Source of the DNA: Erigeron canadensis
Taxonomy: Eukaryota; Streptophyta; Magnoliopsida; Asterales; Asteraceae
Assembly (NCBI RefSeq): GCF_010389155.1
Contig: NC_057761.1
Span: 57,596,587 to 57,660,586 of the forward strand
Length of the DNA: 64,000 nucleotides
Direction of reading: 5' to 3'
Both the position numbers and the translations under genes were made by a program. The notes below the pieces were generated by a model. The model saw nothing but the letters and a program-made list of their open reading frames with translations, was not told where the DNA came from and did no database searches. Positions within the stretch are counted from its first letter, which is position 1. The number at the start of each line of letters is the position of its first letter. Below, piece after piece: positions 11,801 to 23,919 of the stretch.

Positions 11801-13594
11801 TCAAAACACCCTAATCGTCTATTAACATTCACAAAACATGTCCGTTTTCGTATCTTAAAGTAGTACGGATTAGGCGTTTATCATTAACTTACTTAATTAT
11901 CTGTTTAATCTTGTTTTCCTTCATAAAGTAGTTTACAATGGCCATTAAAATTTTTTCACAGGTGCATGATAACTGGGTTGATTGACATCCATATTCATGT
12001 TGTGGTTTTTTCGGTACGTTTCCATTCACTCTGTTTTGTTAAATTAAGTACTGAAATTCCATGTTTATCTGTAAAAAACTTGAATGTACATAACATTTTT
12101 GTTTTGAACTGCAAATTTCTATATAAAAGAGTAAAAGACCCGTTAGCTAGAAGTTAGCCGGGCCAAAGGACCGTACAAAGTAAAAAATACAACTAATGGG
12201 AGAAGGAACACCATTTTGCTTTATGCCTAATCCAATTAAAAGAGATTGCTTAAAGATTGCTACATAACTTTTGAATATAGAAATCTTGCACCATTGCCAT
12301 ACATATTGCTAAACCTGATGAGTCACCTGGAATGCTGTGAAAAGATGATCAACATCTTCAACTGTCACTCCACATAGGAAGCAAAGATTTCATGACATAG
12401 CCACATATCTTGCCATTAATGCTGATGTTGTTGTAATGCAATTGAATATACATTTAAGGATCCCTACATTTAACTGTTGCTTTTCAGGTGTGGATAATAT
12501 ATAAGGAATCAAGTTGGATAAGTTCTGTTTTTTGGATACTTTCAGTTGTATGTTTTGGGAGGTAAGCATATATTGAAACTAAGTAATCGTCTTTTTTCAC
12601 TCCCGTGAATTCATATCTTTTTTCTACATTATAAAGTTCCAGTTTTGTGATTCTCGCTTGTGAATGTTCCATCTAGTAAGTACGGACTCACAATCAAATC
12701 TAAATTTCTATGAAGATAATATATGTAAGTTACCCTTCTGATTAATTTACTGCCCAGATCTTGGAGAAACAGCATGACATATGTATTTGTGTTCGGATAC
12801 TTTTCAATCACCTTTGAATATATATTGCTCGATGACGATTCAGATTATAACCTTGAATCATGCAAAAAATGAAAATAGAAGCAATTATATATATGCTTTC
12901 CCATATGTCATGTGTATCATGGTAATACATATCTTGATTTGGTTGTGTTTTATGTCAACATTTTTGCAGCATGGCTCTCTGTGTATACATAGCACGGGAA
13001 CTGTTGCACCTCTCACCAGAGCAGCCTGTTTCGTTTATACTTTTTAATCAAAGTAGCAGGTAAGTCATACGTACAGAGAACTTCTACTTCTATATATGTG
13101 TCTGTGTCTATGATCCAAGGTTATACATTGGTTGGTGATTTATCAGTATAATTAAGATGTCAGGCGTGGCCACGTTAATTAATCTATGATGTGATATAGG
13201 AATTTATAGTATACTTAGTCTTTCACACAAGTATTGATCATATATCAAAGATTATGTATCCATAATGAGAAAAAAAGAAAAAAGATACTTTAGAAAAACA
13301 AAACCAATTCTATAAATAAATTGTAACAACATGAAGTTTAAATAAGTACTTTTGCTAGATTAGAAATTGTTACAAGTGAATTATATATGCGAATATCATA
13401 TGTATATGATTGGTTTGTGTTTTGATTAACAGTCCACAAAACTAAGAGTACACAATATTGTAGGCATTGCTTTTCTTTCTTCTTTTTTTTTTTTTGGGTG
13501 CAATCTTAAATTTTTTCTTTTGTTGATTTCTTTTGAATCTTGCAGAGATATGATGTCGAGTGATCCTCTATTGACAGAACATTCCGATGTATAA
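8886..13594 (+). CDS. DUF1475 family multi-pass membrane protein, nine exons
   Basis: Function is unknown; DUF1475 proteins are plant-specific small membrane proteins. Exons by splice-site reading: 8886-9007, 9202-9253, 9376-9449, 9710-9808, 10008-10148, 11962-12013, 12488-12561, 12970-13059, 13546-13594. All phases close, giving 250 residues. The start is the first Met of a hydrophobic N-terminus (MATLFVALKRLFIVM). Each half contains a hydrophobic segment, a YKESSWI motif (exons 3 and 7) and a following Cys/Ser-rich helix leading to QLFKLSSEES or ELLHLSPEQP. The C-terminus ends SSDPLLTEHSDV. The two halves are clearly internal duplicates with matching exon structure. Intron 5 (1.8 kb) contains a poly-G run and a retrotransposon remnant. 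The family call is from recalled motifs, and no lesion was found. Confidence 0.85.
10323..10353. repeat. GCGCGCG plus poly-G tract
   Basis: An alternating GC run followed by a homopolymer of about 16-18 G inside intron 5 of the DUF1475 gene. Such a tract is prone to length error in sequencing. Confidence 0.8.
10790..11890 (-). mobile_element. LTR-retrotransposon-derived remnant in intron 5
   Basis: Read on the minus strand, the left part gives CCCTGTGGATACGATACTCG, and the far end gives TTTAAGTGTTTCAGGT. These are familiar end-region phrases of plant Ty3/gypsy LTRs. No coding domain is present and LTR boundaries or a target duplication were not resolved. The related phrase ..AAGTGTTTTCAGG.. 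and an end-type phrase (TGTGTTCGACCTCGG) recur on the plus strand at 49.99-51.3 kb. Confidence 0.4.
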
Positions 13595-15047
13595 GAATCT
13601 TCCGCAACAAGACCTTATCTTTCCTATTTTCTTCTTACTAGCGATTAGAACATTCTATTTCTGATACTCGCCGCAGATAATTAAAGTTAGTAGCTAGGCC
13701 GTTCTAATCTACTTGATCTCTAGTTTTAAGATTATTATATCTTTGAAGTTAAATCATGTGTTTTTAACTTCATTAATCAGTTTTTGCACCAGTGTCACTT
13801 TGAATGTTGACTTTCTCATATTTTCCTTGATCCAGGCGGTATATATACTTGTTAATGCTATTGAAATCATATTTTCCTTGATCGAGACAGTATATATAAT
13901 CAAAGGCTTAAGAAATCACCTCTTGTGTTTGTTGTTCATATTTAAAAAGTTTCTGTTTGATGGAATTGAAAAACTATCCTTTTGCACTCAATTGTGGTCT
14001 TCGAGTTACTATTTTGCGTTAGCAAATGCTCAACACTTTTGTAATTTCCCTTGCTCATGGTCTGAAGTGCATCTGCAACATTGATCACCAAAGATCAACT
14101 TGAAGGAGTACAGTGAGCGTGGATACATTTGTGTGGCGTTCCTGTAAGATCAGAGTAGCACTTAAGGTTACTCTTCTTTGATCCCATTAGAGTCGATTCT
14201 ATATATACTACCCTCATCGAACTCTTTTACGTTCTATATATACCATATGATGAATGTATATCTATCATCTCCCATTTTTGAAGTTCTAAACTGATCAACT
14301 TAATTTATATATTGAAATGGCATCTCGATACTTGCTTCTCATAAATGATTTTATCTGATCCATGACTTAAAAAAAATCAATTTTTTCAAAATCGAGATGG
14401 TTATAAAAAACTGTTGTTTCACACTTATAAATTCTAATAATTTATAGAGACTGAATGACTGCACCAAAGCATCAAGTTGATAAATTATTGATAGGCCTTG
14501 AACTCTTGAAGTATGACTACCTTTGATGTTTTGGTTGTCGAATCTTTTAGCAATATATATATTTTGTCTCTATATGCATGTTTTGAGCAACGCCTGGAAA
14601 TCAGTGTTGGAGAATTCTTAAAAATGCAAACATAAATCTAGCATCTCTCAAATGCTTATGGTTGTTTCAAGTTTCTAGGATTAATCTGTCTTCTTCAATA
14701 TCAGATAGTTTTTTTTTTTATTATTATTATTTCAGTTACTTGTAAGTTAGATCAGATAAAATCATAAATTATATGGCAAGTACGTGGATTGCCTATAAAT
14801 TATCAATCCTACCTATATTTCTTCTTTCTCCAGAACAACTATTCGTGCCGACTGCAGTTGTTATTTGTAAGGGCTCTTCATTAATTATTCTCAAACTTAA
14901 TTTTATGTCATAATATGTTATTTAGTAATCAGCTACACAAACGTTTATTTAACGAAATTAATTATATATGTTTCCTACTTGTTGTTGTCTAATATATATA
15001 TATGCATTTTACAAGAAGGCTGAATAGTCTACAGAGTCAGCAAGATC
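13595..15047. other. Intergenic region between DUF1475 and prenyltransferase genes
   Basis: Contains the DUF1475 3-prime end and the probable promoter or missing first exon of the prenyltransferase. A 50-60-bp imperfect direct duplication lies near 13815-13905 (shared CATATTTTCCTTGATC...GTATATATA). 14280-14435 matches 2560-2735. The 123-codon open frame at 13713-14084 has no recognisable domain and low-complexity codon use, so it is not called. Confidence 0.5.
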
Positions 15048-16721
15048 ATGAATTGTCTTAAAAGCTCCAACAAAGTACAGAAACGGAAAACAAATATCGA
15101 TTCTGGTAATGGTACACATGATCCTCGAGTGGTTGTTGCTCCTAAAGCCAATGGCATACCCGCTGGAGTTACTTTGGGTGTTATTTATAGATATTCCAGA
15201 GCTTACGTGCTTAAAGGAACGGTATGTATATATAGCTTCTAAAAACTTGGTTCAAATAAAACAAGTATAGAGTTAACACAAATGAAGTACATGCAGTAAT
15301 TATTTTTCCACCACAAGTACATCAGTTTTTATCATTATATATGGTCTAGAACTCAAGATTTTATACAATAATAACCAGCCCTTGTGTATATATGTATATA
15401 TGAATTAAGAATGGATAGTTTTAATTTTTCTTTTTTTTCTTTTAAACAGGTATTGTCTATTGTATCAATTTCTTTGCTTGCAGTTAAAAAGCTTACAGAC
15501 TTCACTTCATCTTTCTTCCTTGGAGTTTTGCAGGTTTGTAGTAGTTTTAGTTATAGTTAACATATATATACGAGTATATGTTAAGAATTTAAGAAGTAGA
15601 TTGTTTTTGGGACTTAAAACATATGATCAGATTAATTTAGCATGAACTTTTTAGGCGGTCATCGGTGGGTGTTTGGCCAATTTGTATGTGCTGGGCTTAA
15701 ATCAACTCTCAGATATTGAGATCGACAAGGTTAACAAGCCATACTTGCCATTGGCATCAGGCGAGCTTTCTGTTAAATATGGCATTCGGATCACCTCTAC
15801 GTACGCGATTTTGGTATGACTAGTTAAGAATTACTCGCTAGACCTTTAATTAATTGATCAATTGGTGACTTAACACAAGTCGTAGTTCTCTTTGTCATTT
15901 GAAAATCTGACGAGGACACCCAATGATTAACTATTCGTCATTTTGAGGTGAATTATTTGGGGATTTTGCCTTGGATGGAGTGTCAACTCTTGGCATTTGA
16001 AGTTGTGTCTGTTCGTATGGTATGCTGCAGGAACTGCTTATTCGATTCACCTACGTCTTTATATATAATTTCTGATAATAAGAGTAGTATACTACAAAAT
16101 AAGAACCAACTCATTACTCATGTATGTACGTTTTAATCCTATATATATATATATATAGCTAAATTATGTCAAATGTGGTTGTTCATAGGCACGTACTTTT
16201 AGTTGCCATTACTACGATGGAAACAGTATCCCCTGCTTGTCGCGATATGCAGTTGGTCAATTCAAGGTGTGATCCTTCCCATGTTGTTCCATCTACATGC
16301 TCAGGTACCTTCATCCTTACTAATTACATGTACACTCACATATATATATATCTTAATTAAACCTTACCTAAAATCGGTAGCCTAGCTATATGTCTGTATA
16401 CATATGTCCAAAAATATAAGGCAAATATTATTTGACCCATTAATTAGTTTAAGGCTTTAAGCCATGTTGAACTAATAACACAGATGCTTAATTAATTACA
16501 GACCTACATGTATGGGAGGCCACTCGTAGTTTCTAAGCATGCCATTTTTGTATTTGGCATCATGGGCATCCACTCGATGGTGCTGGTAATATTTAAGGTA
16601 CCTGATAGATATATGTATTTATTTTCATATACCATGTATAACAATTATCCGATGTTCAATTAATTAAGCTGGCGCATATATATTAACATTGATAATGCAT
16701 GTACTTATATATGTATCAAAT

Positions 16722-17065
16722 TGTTGAAATATTAATGTATTTCTAGAAACTACTAGAATAAATTAGTTGTAGTAAAAGTTAGAATTAACTAGGATTATCT
16801 AGAATCATTTAGATATTTGGTTAGTGTTTAATTACTAGAAATTTCTAGATTAGTCTAACCGACTTTGAAGGCCTATAAATATGGCCATCTTGTAACATAT
16901 GGATGTAACAATAACAACATCAACAACTTCAATCAATAAAATCTAAGTTTATTTCTATCTAGTCCATCACATATTCAAACTCTTCTAAATCCCCTCATCA
17001 TCAATTAACATCTAAACTATATTTAAGCATCACATAAATAACTAAAACTCATAACAATTCTAACA
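16722..17065 (+). repeat. Copia 5-prime LTR
   Basis: 344 bp, beginning TGTTGAAATATT and ending TTCTAACA. TATAAATATGGCC (about 16874) is a plausible promoter TATA, and AATAAA (about 16935) a polyadenylation signal. Confidence 0.95.
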
Positions 17066-17107
17066 AGTGGTATCAGAGCCGTGTTGGGCGTTTACTAAAA
17101 ATACACC

Positions 17108-20100
17108 ATGACTACCGTTGGTGCATACAATATTCCCGTTCCTATCTTTGATGGTGACAACTATGACTTTTGGAGTATCCGAATGAAGACATATTTCCAA
17201 GCACAAAGCTTGTGGGATATTGTCGAAGTCGGGTTCACAACTCCAAAAGATGTCGAAACTCTGCCTGCGGATCAAAAAGAAAAACACAACAAAAATGTTG
17301 TGAGAAATGCTGCCGCTCTAGGCTACATTCAACAAGCCGTGACGCCATCTATTTTTCCACGTATCATGGGAGCTACAACAGCCAAGGAGGCGTGGAAAAC
17401 TCTTCAAGAAGAATTTCAAGGAAGTGTCAAGGTGAGATCCATCAAGCTACTAACCCTAAGGAGAGATTTTGAAAATTTAAAAATGAAAGATTTTGAGACC
17501 GTCAAAGATTACTACTCTAGAATCAAAGAAGTAGTAAATCAAATGAGAGCCTATGGAGACTATATAACCGACAAAAGGATTGTTGAAAAAATACTTATTA
17601 GCATGCCTGAAAAATATGATCATGTCGTTACTGCTATTGAAGAGTCAAAAGACATTGAGACTCTTTCAGTAATAGAACTAATGGGCTCTCTAGAAGCATA
17701 TGAGGCTAGACTGAGCCGGCGAAGTGATGACTCACTTGAAAGTGCCTTTCAGTCTAAACTCAGAATGAGGTCTCAAAAATCTAACAGTGAGGGGAAAAGA
17801 AATTTTGAAGAAAAATCAAGAGGAGGAGAAAAACCCAAAACCGGGTTTGATCAAAAAAGAAAGCTACCCTCCATGTGGTATTTGTAAAAAGACAAACCAC
17901 CTGGAAAAAGATTGTTTCCACAAAGGAAAGCCACAATGTAATAACTGCAAAAGATTTGGACATTTAGAAAAAGATTGTCGTCTAAAACAAAATCATCGAG
18001 CTAACTACACGAAAGAAGACGGAGATACACCGGAGAACAATAATCAACTATTCTACGCGTGTCATGCTGCGAATGAACAAAAGGAAGATATTTGGTTCAT
18101 CGACAGTGGCTGTAGCAACCACATGACCGGAGATGAGAAATTATTCAGCAGCATCAACACGTCAGTAAAGTCCCGTGTCAAATTAGGGAATGGAGCACTC
18201 GTTGACACTAAAGGAAAAGGTACGATAGATGTCCAAACTAGTAACTGCACGAGATCTGTCAAGGATGTTCTTCTAGTTCCAAGCTTAGCAAGTAACTTGC
18301 TAAGTGTTGGCCAAATGATGGAGCATGGCTACTCTTTACACTTTGAAGATGAGACATGCGTTATTCGTGACAAGAAAAATAATAACAAATTAATTGCCGA
18401 AGTCAAAATGGAAAATAGAAATTTTCCACTTTGTTGGCATTACATCAGAGACACGGCCATGAAAGCTCAAGTCGAAGAATCATGGCTATGGCATCGAAGA
18501 TTTGGCCACTTCAATTTTCACGCACTAAAAATTCTCCAACAGAAAAATATGATGAGGGACTTGCCTGGCATAGAGGAGATCACTGATACATGTGAAAGCT
18601 GTATTATGGGCAAGCAACATCGAAAACCTTTCCCTCGTGATATGCTTGGAGAGCAAGGAGTATTCTAGAATTGGTACACACTGACGTATGTGGACCAATG
18701 AGAACTCCATCTCATAACCAATCCAGGTACTTCATCCTCTTCATAGATGATTATTCTAGAATGACCTGGGTATACTTCATGCGTGAAAAATCAGAAGTTT
18801 TCACGATATTCAAAAAATTCAAAACTTTCGTTGAAAAGAAAAGTGGCCATTATATAATAACACTAAGGAGCGATAGAGGAAAAGAATACACTTCTAGAGA
18901 ATTTAATAAATTTTGTGAAGATGAAGGAGTTCACCGCCAACTAACAGTTGGTTACGCTCCCGAACAAAACGGTGTCTCTGAACGTAAAAACAAAACTGTA
19001 ATGGAAATGGCCAAAACTATGATACATGAAAAAGGCCTTCCAAACAGATTCTGGGCAGAAGCTGTATACACGGCTGTATACTTGCTAAATAGATGTCCGA
19101 CGAAGGCTGTGGAAAATAAAACTCCGATAGAAGCATGGAGTGGAAAGAAGCCATCAGCAAAACATCTACGAGTATTTGGATGTATCTGCTACATCCACAT
19201 TCCAAAGGAGAAACGTCACAAGCTCCAAGAAAAATCAGATAAAGGAATATTCTTGGGCTATAGCACACAATCAAAAGGCTATCGAGTTTATAACCTAAAG
19301 TCAAATAAGCTCGTGATCAGCCGAGATGTGGAGTTTGATGAAGAAGCTTCTTGGAATTGGGAGAAAGAGAAAGTTGATAAACAGATATATCTTCCAAAAA
19401 TATCTATGGAGACTCCTACTCAACAACCACTACAAATAGAAGATTCTGGAAGAGATGAAAGTACAGGAGAAACGAGCCCCACTACACCAACTTCTTCACC
19501 GTCAACATTACCTTTAGCACAAGAGGAATCAAGTTCGGAGTCAACACCTGGAAGAGTCAAAACATTAACTGAAGTCTACGAGACTTGCAACTACACATCT
19601 CTAGAACCTGAAAGCTATGAAGCTGCTGCCAAAGACGAAAAATGGTGACAGCTATGAATGAAGAAATCAAGATGATCGAGAAAAACAATACATGGGAGTT
19701 AGTTGATCTCCCCAAAAATAAAGAAATCATTGGAGTTAAGTGGGTCTACAAACAAAACTTAACCCCGATGGTTCTATTCAAAAACATAAAGCAAGACTAG
19801 TGGCTAAAGGCTACTCACAACAACCTGGAGTCGACTACAATGAAACTTTCGCACCTGTAGCTCGACTTGATACTATAAGATCACTTGTGGCATTAGCAGC
19901 TCAAAGAAGATGGAAGATTCATCAACTAGATGTGAAATCAGCCTTTCTAAATGGGTTTCTGGAAGAAGAAATATACGTAGAGCAACCACAAGGATTCGTC
20001 ACGAAAAGAAAAGAAGATCAGGTTCTCAAGCTAAAGAAAGCTTTATATGGACTAAAACAAGCTCCACGAGCTTGGTATAGTCGTATTGACAGCTACTTCA

Positions 20101-21149
20101 CAAGTTCTGGATTCAGGAGGAGTGAAAGTAAGCCTACGCTCTACATCAAAACCCAAGGTAACTCTGACACTCTCATTCTTTCCTTATATGTCGATGACCT
20201 AATATATACGGGAAATAATGAGAGAATGATACAAGAGTTTAAACATGACATGATGAAAACATTCGAGATGAGCGACCTTGGATTGATGCACTATTTTCTT
20301 GGCATCGAAATTAGTCAAGAAAATGAAGGCATCTTTACATGCCAAAAGAAATATACCGAAAACCTCCTGAAAAAATTCAAACTATACGGTTGTAAAACCG
20401 TAGCCACACCATCAGTTGCCAATGAGAAGATGAGAAAAGAAGATGGATCTGAGAAGGCGGATACTTCAAGATTCAGAAGTCTCATTGGAAGTCTACTCTA
20501 CCTAACAGCTACAAGACCAGATATTATGTACGCAACAAGTCTGCTATCCAGGTTCATGCAAAACCCTACTCAGATACATTATGGAGCTGGAAAACGAATA
20601 TTAAGATACTTGCAAGGTACCATGAACTATGGAATATGGTACAAGCCCACTACAGACTCAAAGCTGCAAGGATATACAGATAGTGATTGGGCCGGATCGG
20701 TGGATGACATGAAAAGTACTTCTGGATACGTATTCACACTTGGATCTGGAGTAATCTCATGGGCGTCTAAAAAGCAAGATACAGTGGCACAATCATCAGC
20801 AGAAGCCGAATATGTTGCAGCCGCAAATTCAGCAAATCAGGCTATATGGCTAAGGAGAATTCTAGAAGATATGGGCGAAACACAAGATGAAGCTACAAAA
20901 ATATTCTGCGACAACAAGTCCTCAATTGCAATGGCAAGGAACCCCGTGTTTCACGGAAGAACAAAGCATATCTCCATCAAGTATCACTTTCTTCGAGAAG
21001 TGTCGGCAAAGAAAGAGATTGAGCTACACTACTGCAAGACTGAAAAACAAGTTGCAGATATTTTCACTAAAGCATTGCCAAGACCAAAGTTCGAGTTCTT
21101 GCGTAACATGCTTGGAGTAACATCGAAATACATTAAGGAGGAGTGTTGA
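17108..21149 (+). pseudogene. Copia gag-pol coding region, frameshifted
   Basis: Gag N-terminal domain at 17108 to about 17850, with two CCHC zinc knuckles at about 17893-17985 in a shifted frame. Protease (DSGCSNH, about 18100). Integrase with HHCC zinc region (about 18490-18615) and catalytic core from 18671. Reverse transcriptase from about 19650 with YVDD at 20186-20197. RNase H with DSDWAG and AEAEYVAA motifs near 20680 and 20800. Frame changes occur at about 17850-17880, 18655-18672, 19645 and 19750, each explained by a one- or two-base indel. Translation of an intact polyprotein is therefore not possible as written. Terminal stop is at 21149, a few bases inside the right LTR. Confidence 0.93.
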
Positions 21150-21487
21150 AATATTAATGTATTTCTAGAAACTACTAGAATAAATTAGTTGTAGTAAAAG
21201 TTAGAATTAACTAGGATTATCTAGAATCATTTAGATATTTGGTTAGTGTTTAATTACTAGAAATTTCTAGATTAGTCTAACCGACTTTGAAGGCCTATAA
21301 ATATGGCCATCTTGTAACATATGGATGTAACAATAACAACATCAACAACTTCAATCAATAAAATCTAAGTTTATTTCTATCTAGTCCATCACATATTCAA
21401 ACTCTTCTAAATCCTCTCATCATCAATTAACATCTAAACTATATTTAAGCATCACATAAATAACTAAAACTCATAACAATTCTAACA
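21144..21487 (+). repeat. Copia 3-prime LTR
   Basis: 344 bp, one substitution relative to the 5-prime LTR (CCTCTC against CCCCTC near position 21414). Followed directly by the second CAAAT target copy. Confidence 0.95.
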
Positions 21488-22291
21488 CAAATTAATATTG
21501 CGTTTTAGGACATTCCTGATGTCGAAGGAGATAAGATAGAGGGAATTAAGTCCTTTGCAGCGAAGTTCGGGCAAAAACAGGTCACCTCAATTAAAAACCA
21601 TATGCATATACTATAACTAAGTCGAAATAAATCTTCAACTAATTTGTTGAAATTTAATAACATACATGCCTGATATTTATCTACAGATGTTTTGGATTTG
21701 TGTATGGCTTGTTGAAAGTATATATGCTATATCGATATTAATAGGGCTATCATCGACCCATATTTGGATCCGATACATAATGGTAACGTCCACATTTTTT
21801 GTTTTCTTGGACATTATTTATGGATTAAAAAGTTCAATTTTTTCTGTGTGTGTGTATCTTGGTAATTACTGATCATTATATGTGTTAACATCGGATTTTT
21901 AGAAGGCCTAGCTACCAGTTAATTACTCTATATATAATTACATATGCTTTGGATATTAAAAATATGTGTTATGTAAATGTGGTGATCGAATAGGTGATTG
22001 GTCATGGCATGCTTGGTTTCATGCTTTGGAAAACGGCAAACTTGGTGGATTTAAAAAGCAATGATGCTATTGAGCTTTTCTACCTGTTTCTTTGGAAGGT
22101 ATAGTAGCTAGTTTACTACTTGTACGGCCCTTACTGATTTTTTTTGTTCCATATATAATTTAAATTAGAACATATAAAGTATATGATAAAATACATATAT
22201 ACATTAATCACTTCACAACACATTTTTTCTTTTGCAGTTATACTATGTGGAGTACTTGTTGGTGCCGATTTTGAGATTTCTAACAGCATGA

Positions 22292-23760
22292 AGATAGCTA
22301 TAAAATAAATGATGTGCACCCTTTATTAGTTTTTTCTCAGCCCCGGCCCAGTCCCCATTATATGTTTTTTGGATTCATAATACAGGGGTGTTTGTGTTAG
22401 TTTATTTGTTAGTGATTGATAAAGACGTTTCTGTTAATTTATTTAAGTAGCATAAGCTTATTATGAGCTAATCAATGATGTTGTGTTATGAATTTATGAC
22501 TGTCTATTTTCAATGAAGGGATATATGAAGGAACCTAACTTAGCTGGTAAAATTGAGTGTGATCAGTTTAATAGCCAAACACTATTCGTTGGTTGTTAAG
22601 TATACAGAAAAAGCCTCGAATTGAGTCACCAAAGTTAAGCAGACAAATTAGCAAAGATTTAAGCTTTTAAAATCAGTAATGACGAGACGTAAAAAAAATA
22701 TCTTTTGAAATTCATACCTTCTATGTGTTATATTTTATCAAATTTCGAAAATCATATAATTGTACATTTTGGCGTTCTCCTCATTCTATGGTTTATTTGA
22801 ACCATGAAGCTTTCTTTATATTTTCATCGAGGTTTGCTTTCTAGTATAGGCTCTATATTTTACTTTAAAATTACAATCTTTTATGGTACTAACATTTTGA
22901 AATGGTTATATCCTTATCCTTTTATATATATATATATATATATAATATGTTGATAGATAGATAGAATTTTCTTATTTTGAGAACCAATTTTTTTATAATA
23001 ACCATAAAAACTTTTAAATTATGTATTGGATTTAGATCACATTTTTTTTTCATTCAGATGTGAAATGATATTAAAAAGTATGTTGCAGAGAAAAAAAATT
23101 TAAAAAACCTTCACAATAGCCTTTTGTGAACTTGTAAATGAATATGTTCACGTTTTCATTCACATGTTAACAAATGAGTATATATAAGGTTTTGAAAAAA
23201 ACTTTCTTGTACAACATGTATTTTTATAACGTTTCACATGTGAATAAATAAAAAAACATGTGATCCAATACATAATTTAAGAGTTCTCAAGGTTCCTACC
23301 AAAAAATGGATCCTCAAAATAAGGCTCCCCTAGATAGATATATTATACAAGTAATTGTTATAGATTGAATTAAATAAAATTGAAATTTTGCTTTTTAAAT
23401 AAAGGGATTTGCTAACTAGTGCCCCTAGTGCACCAGTAAAATAGCATTTAATGAAGCATTTAATGAAGTCCAACCTTCTTAAAATATGAAAATATGTATT
23501 AATTATTGATTTAAAAATAAAAATTGTTAGGTTAAATTAATATACATCAAATATAATTTTTAATTAATAAGGAAATAACAAGTTCATTAAATGCTACTTA
23601 ACTGGTGGGCACTAGTTAGCAAATTCCTTAAATAAAACTCTGTAATTAATGTCTTTTAATTTCGATAATGAGTTTGAATAAGTTCATTTTTAAGGCAGTG
23701 TTTATTGTTTTCATGCCAACAAACTGACCCAAACATGGTTCGGGCTAAAAATAAAAATGT
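22292..23760. other. Intergenic AT-rich region
   Basis: 3-prime flank of the prenyltransferase, then AT-rich spacer with (TA)n near 22922. A pair of related segments (23405-23470 and 23560-23625, sharing GCACCAGT/ACTGGTGGGCACTAG words in inverted order) looks like a small inverted-repeat element. No gene seen. Confidence 0.5.
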
Positions 23761-23767
23761 GAAACGA

Positions 23768-23907
23768 AGCCCAATACAAAATAAACCGGATGGGCTCAAC
23801 CGAAAACATTTTGGGCCCTCGCAAATGGAGGAAACCCTAACACAATATATTCACCAAAATCTGGATTCCTATATCACATAACACACACATTTTTCTGTAA
23901 ACCCTAA
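23768..23907 (+). promoter_or_regulatory. RPL12 promoter with site II and telo-box motifs
   Basis: Upstream of the RPL12 start are TGGGCC/TGGGCT-type site II elements (about 23768-23773 inverted, 23791-23796, 23812-23817) and two telo-boxes AAACCCTAA (23832-23840 and 23899-23907). This combination is well known in promoters of plant ribosomal-protein genes, where TCP and telo-box-binding proteins act. The motifs are seen directly; the regulation is inferred from the family. Confidence 0.75.
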
Positions 23908-23919
23908 GCCTCAGCAAAC

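Larger units (their letters stand above)
16722..21487 (+). mobile_element. Full-length young Ty1/copia LTR retrotransposon
   Basis: Two 344-bp LTRs (16722-17065 and 21144-21487), TG...CA-bounded, are identical by eye except one C/T. The 5-bp target duplication CAAAT lies at 16717-16721 and 21488-21492. The primer-binding site TGGTATCAGAGC (17068-17079) matches the initiator-Met tRNA type. A purine tract (AAGGAGGAG) abuts the right LTR. Gene order gag-protease-integrase-RT-RNase H is diagnostic for Ty1/copia. The element is in the same orientation as the host prenyltransferase gene and lies wholly inside its intron 6. LTR near-identity means recent insertion, yet the internal coding region is broken by four frameshifts. 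Confidence 0.97.
15048..22291 (+). pseudogene. UbiA-type aromatic prenyltransferase (HPT/VTE2-like family), probably damaged, with copia in intron 6
   Basis: Family enzymes are plastid membrane proteins that transfer a prenyl diphosphate to an aromatic ring (homogentisate, coumarins, flavonoids, phenylpropanoids). Exons read: 15048-15221, 15450-15533, 15655-15813, 15948-16050, 16203-16304, 16502-16597, 21509-21580, 21687-21782, 21994-22098, 22238-22291. Exon 3 holds the first Asp motif (NQLSDIEID, then [13 protein letters not shown]). Exon 7 holds the second (DIPDVEGDK). Multiple hydrophobic helices and a YYVEYLLVPILRFL end match the family. Lesions: exon 4 is 103 nt, one base too long to keep the conserved LGW..AAGTAYSIH frame, and its donor reads CAC|CTACGT instead of GT. 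No transit-peptide exon was found upstream. The other splice sites are intact, so damage could be recent, or partly assembly error. Substrate cannot be told. Confidence 0.75.

Noticed and set aside
13713..14084. 123-codon forward open frame downstream of the DUF1475 gene
   Set aside because: Phe/Ile/Leu-rich translation typical of AT-rich noncoding DNA, no motif, no splice or promoter context; contains an imperfect internal duplication.
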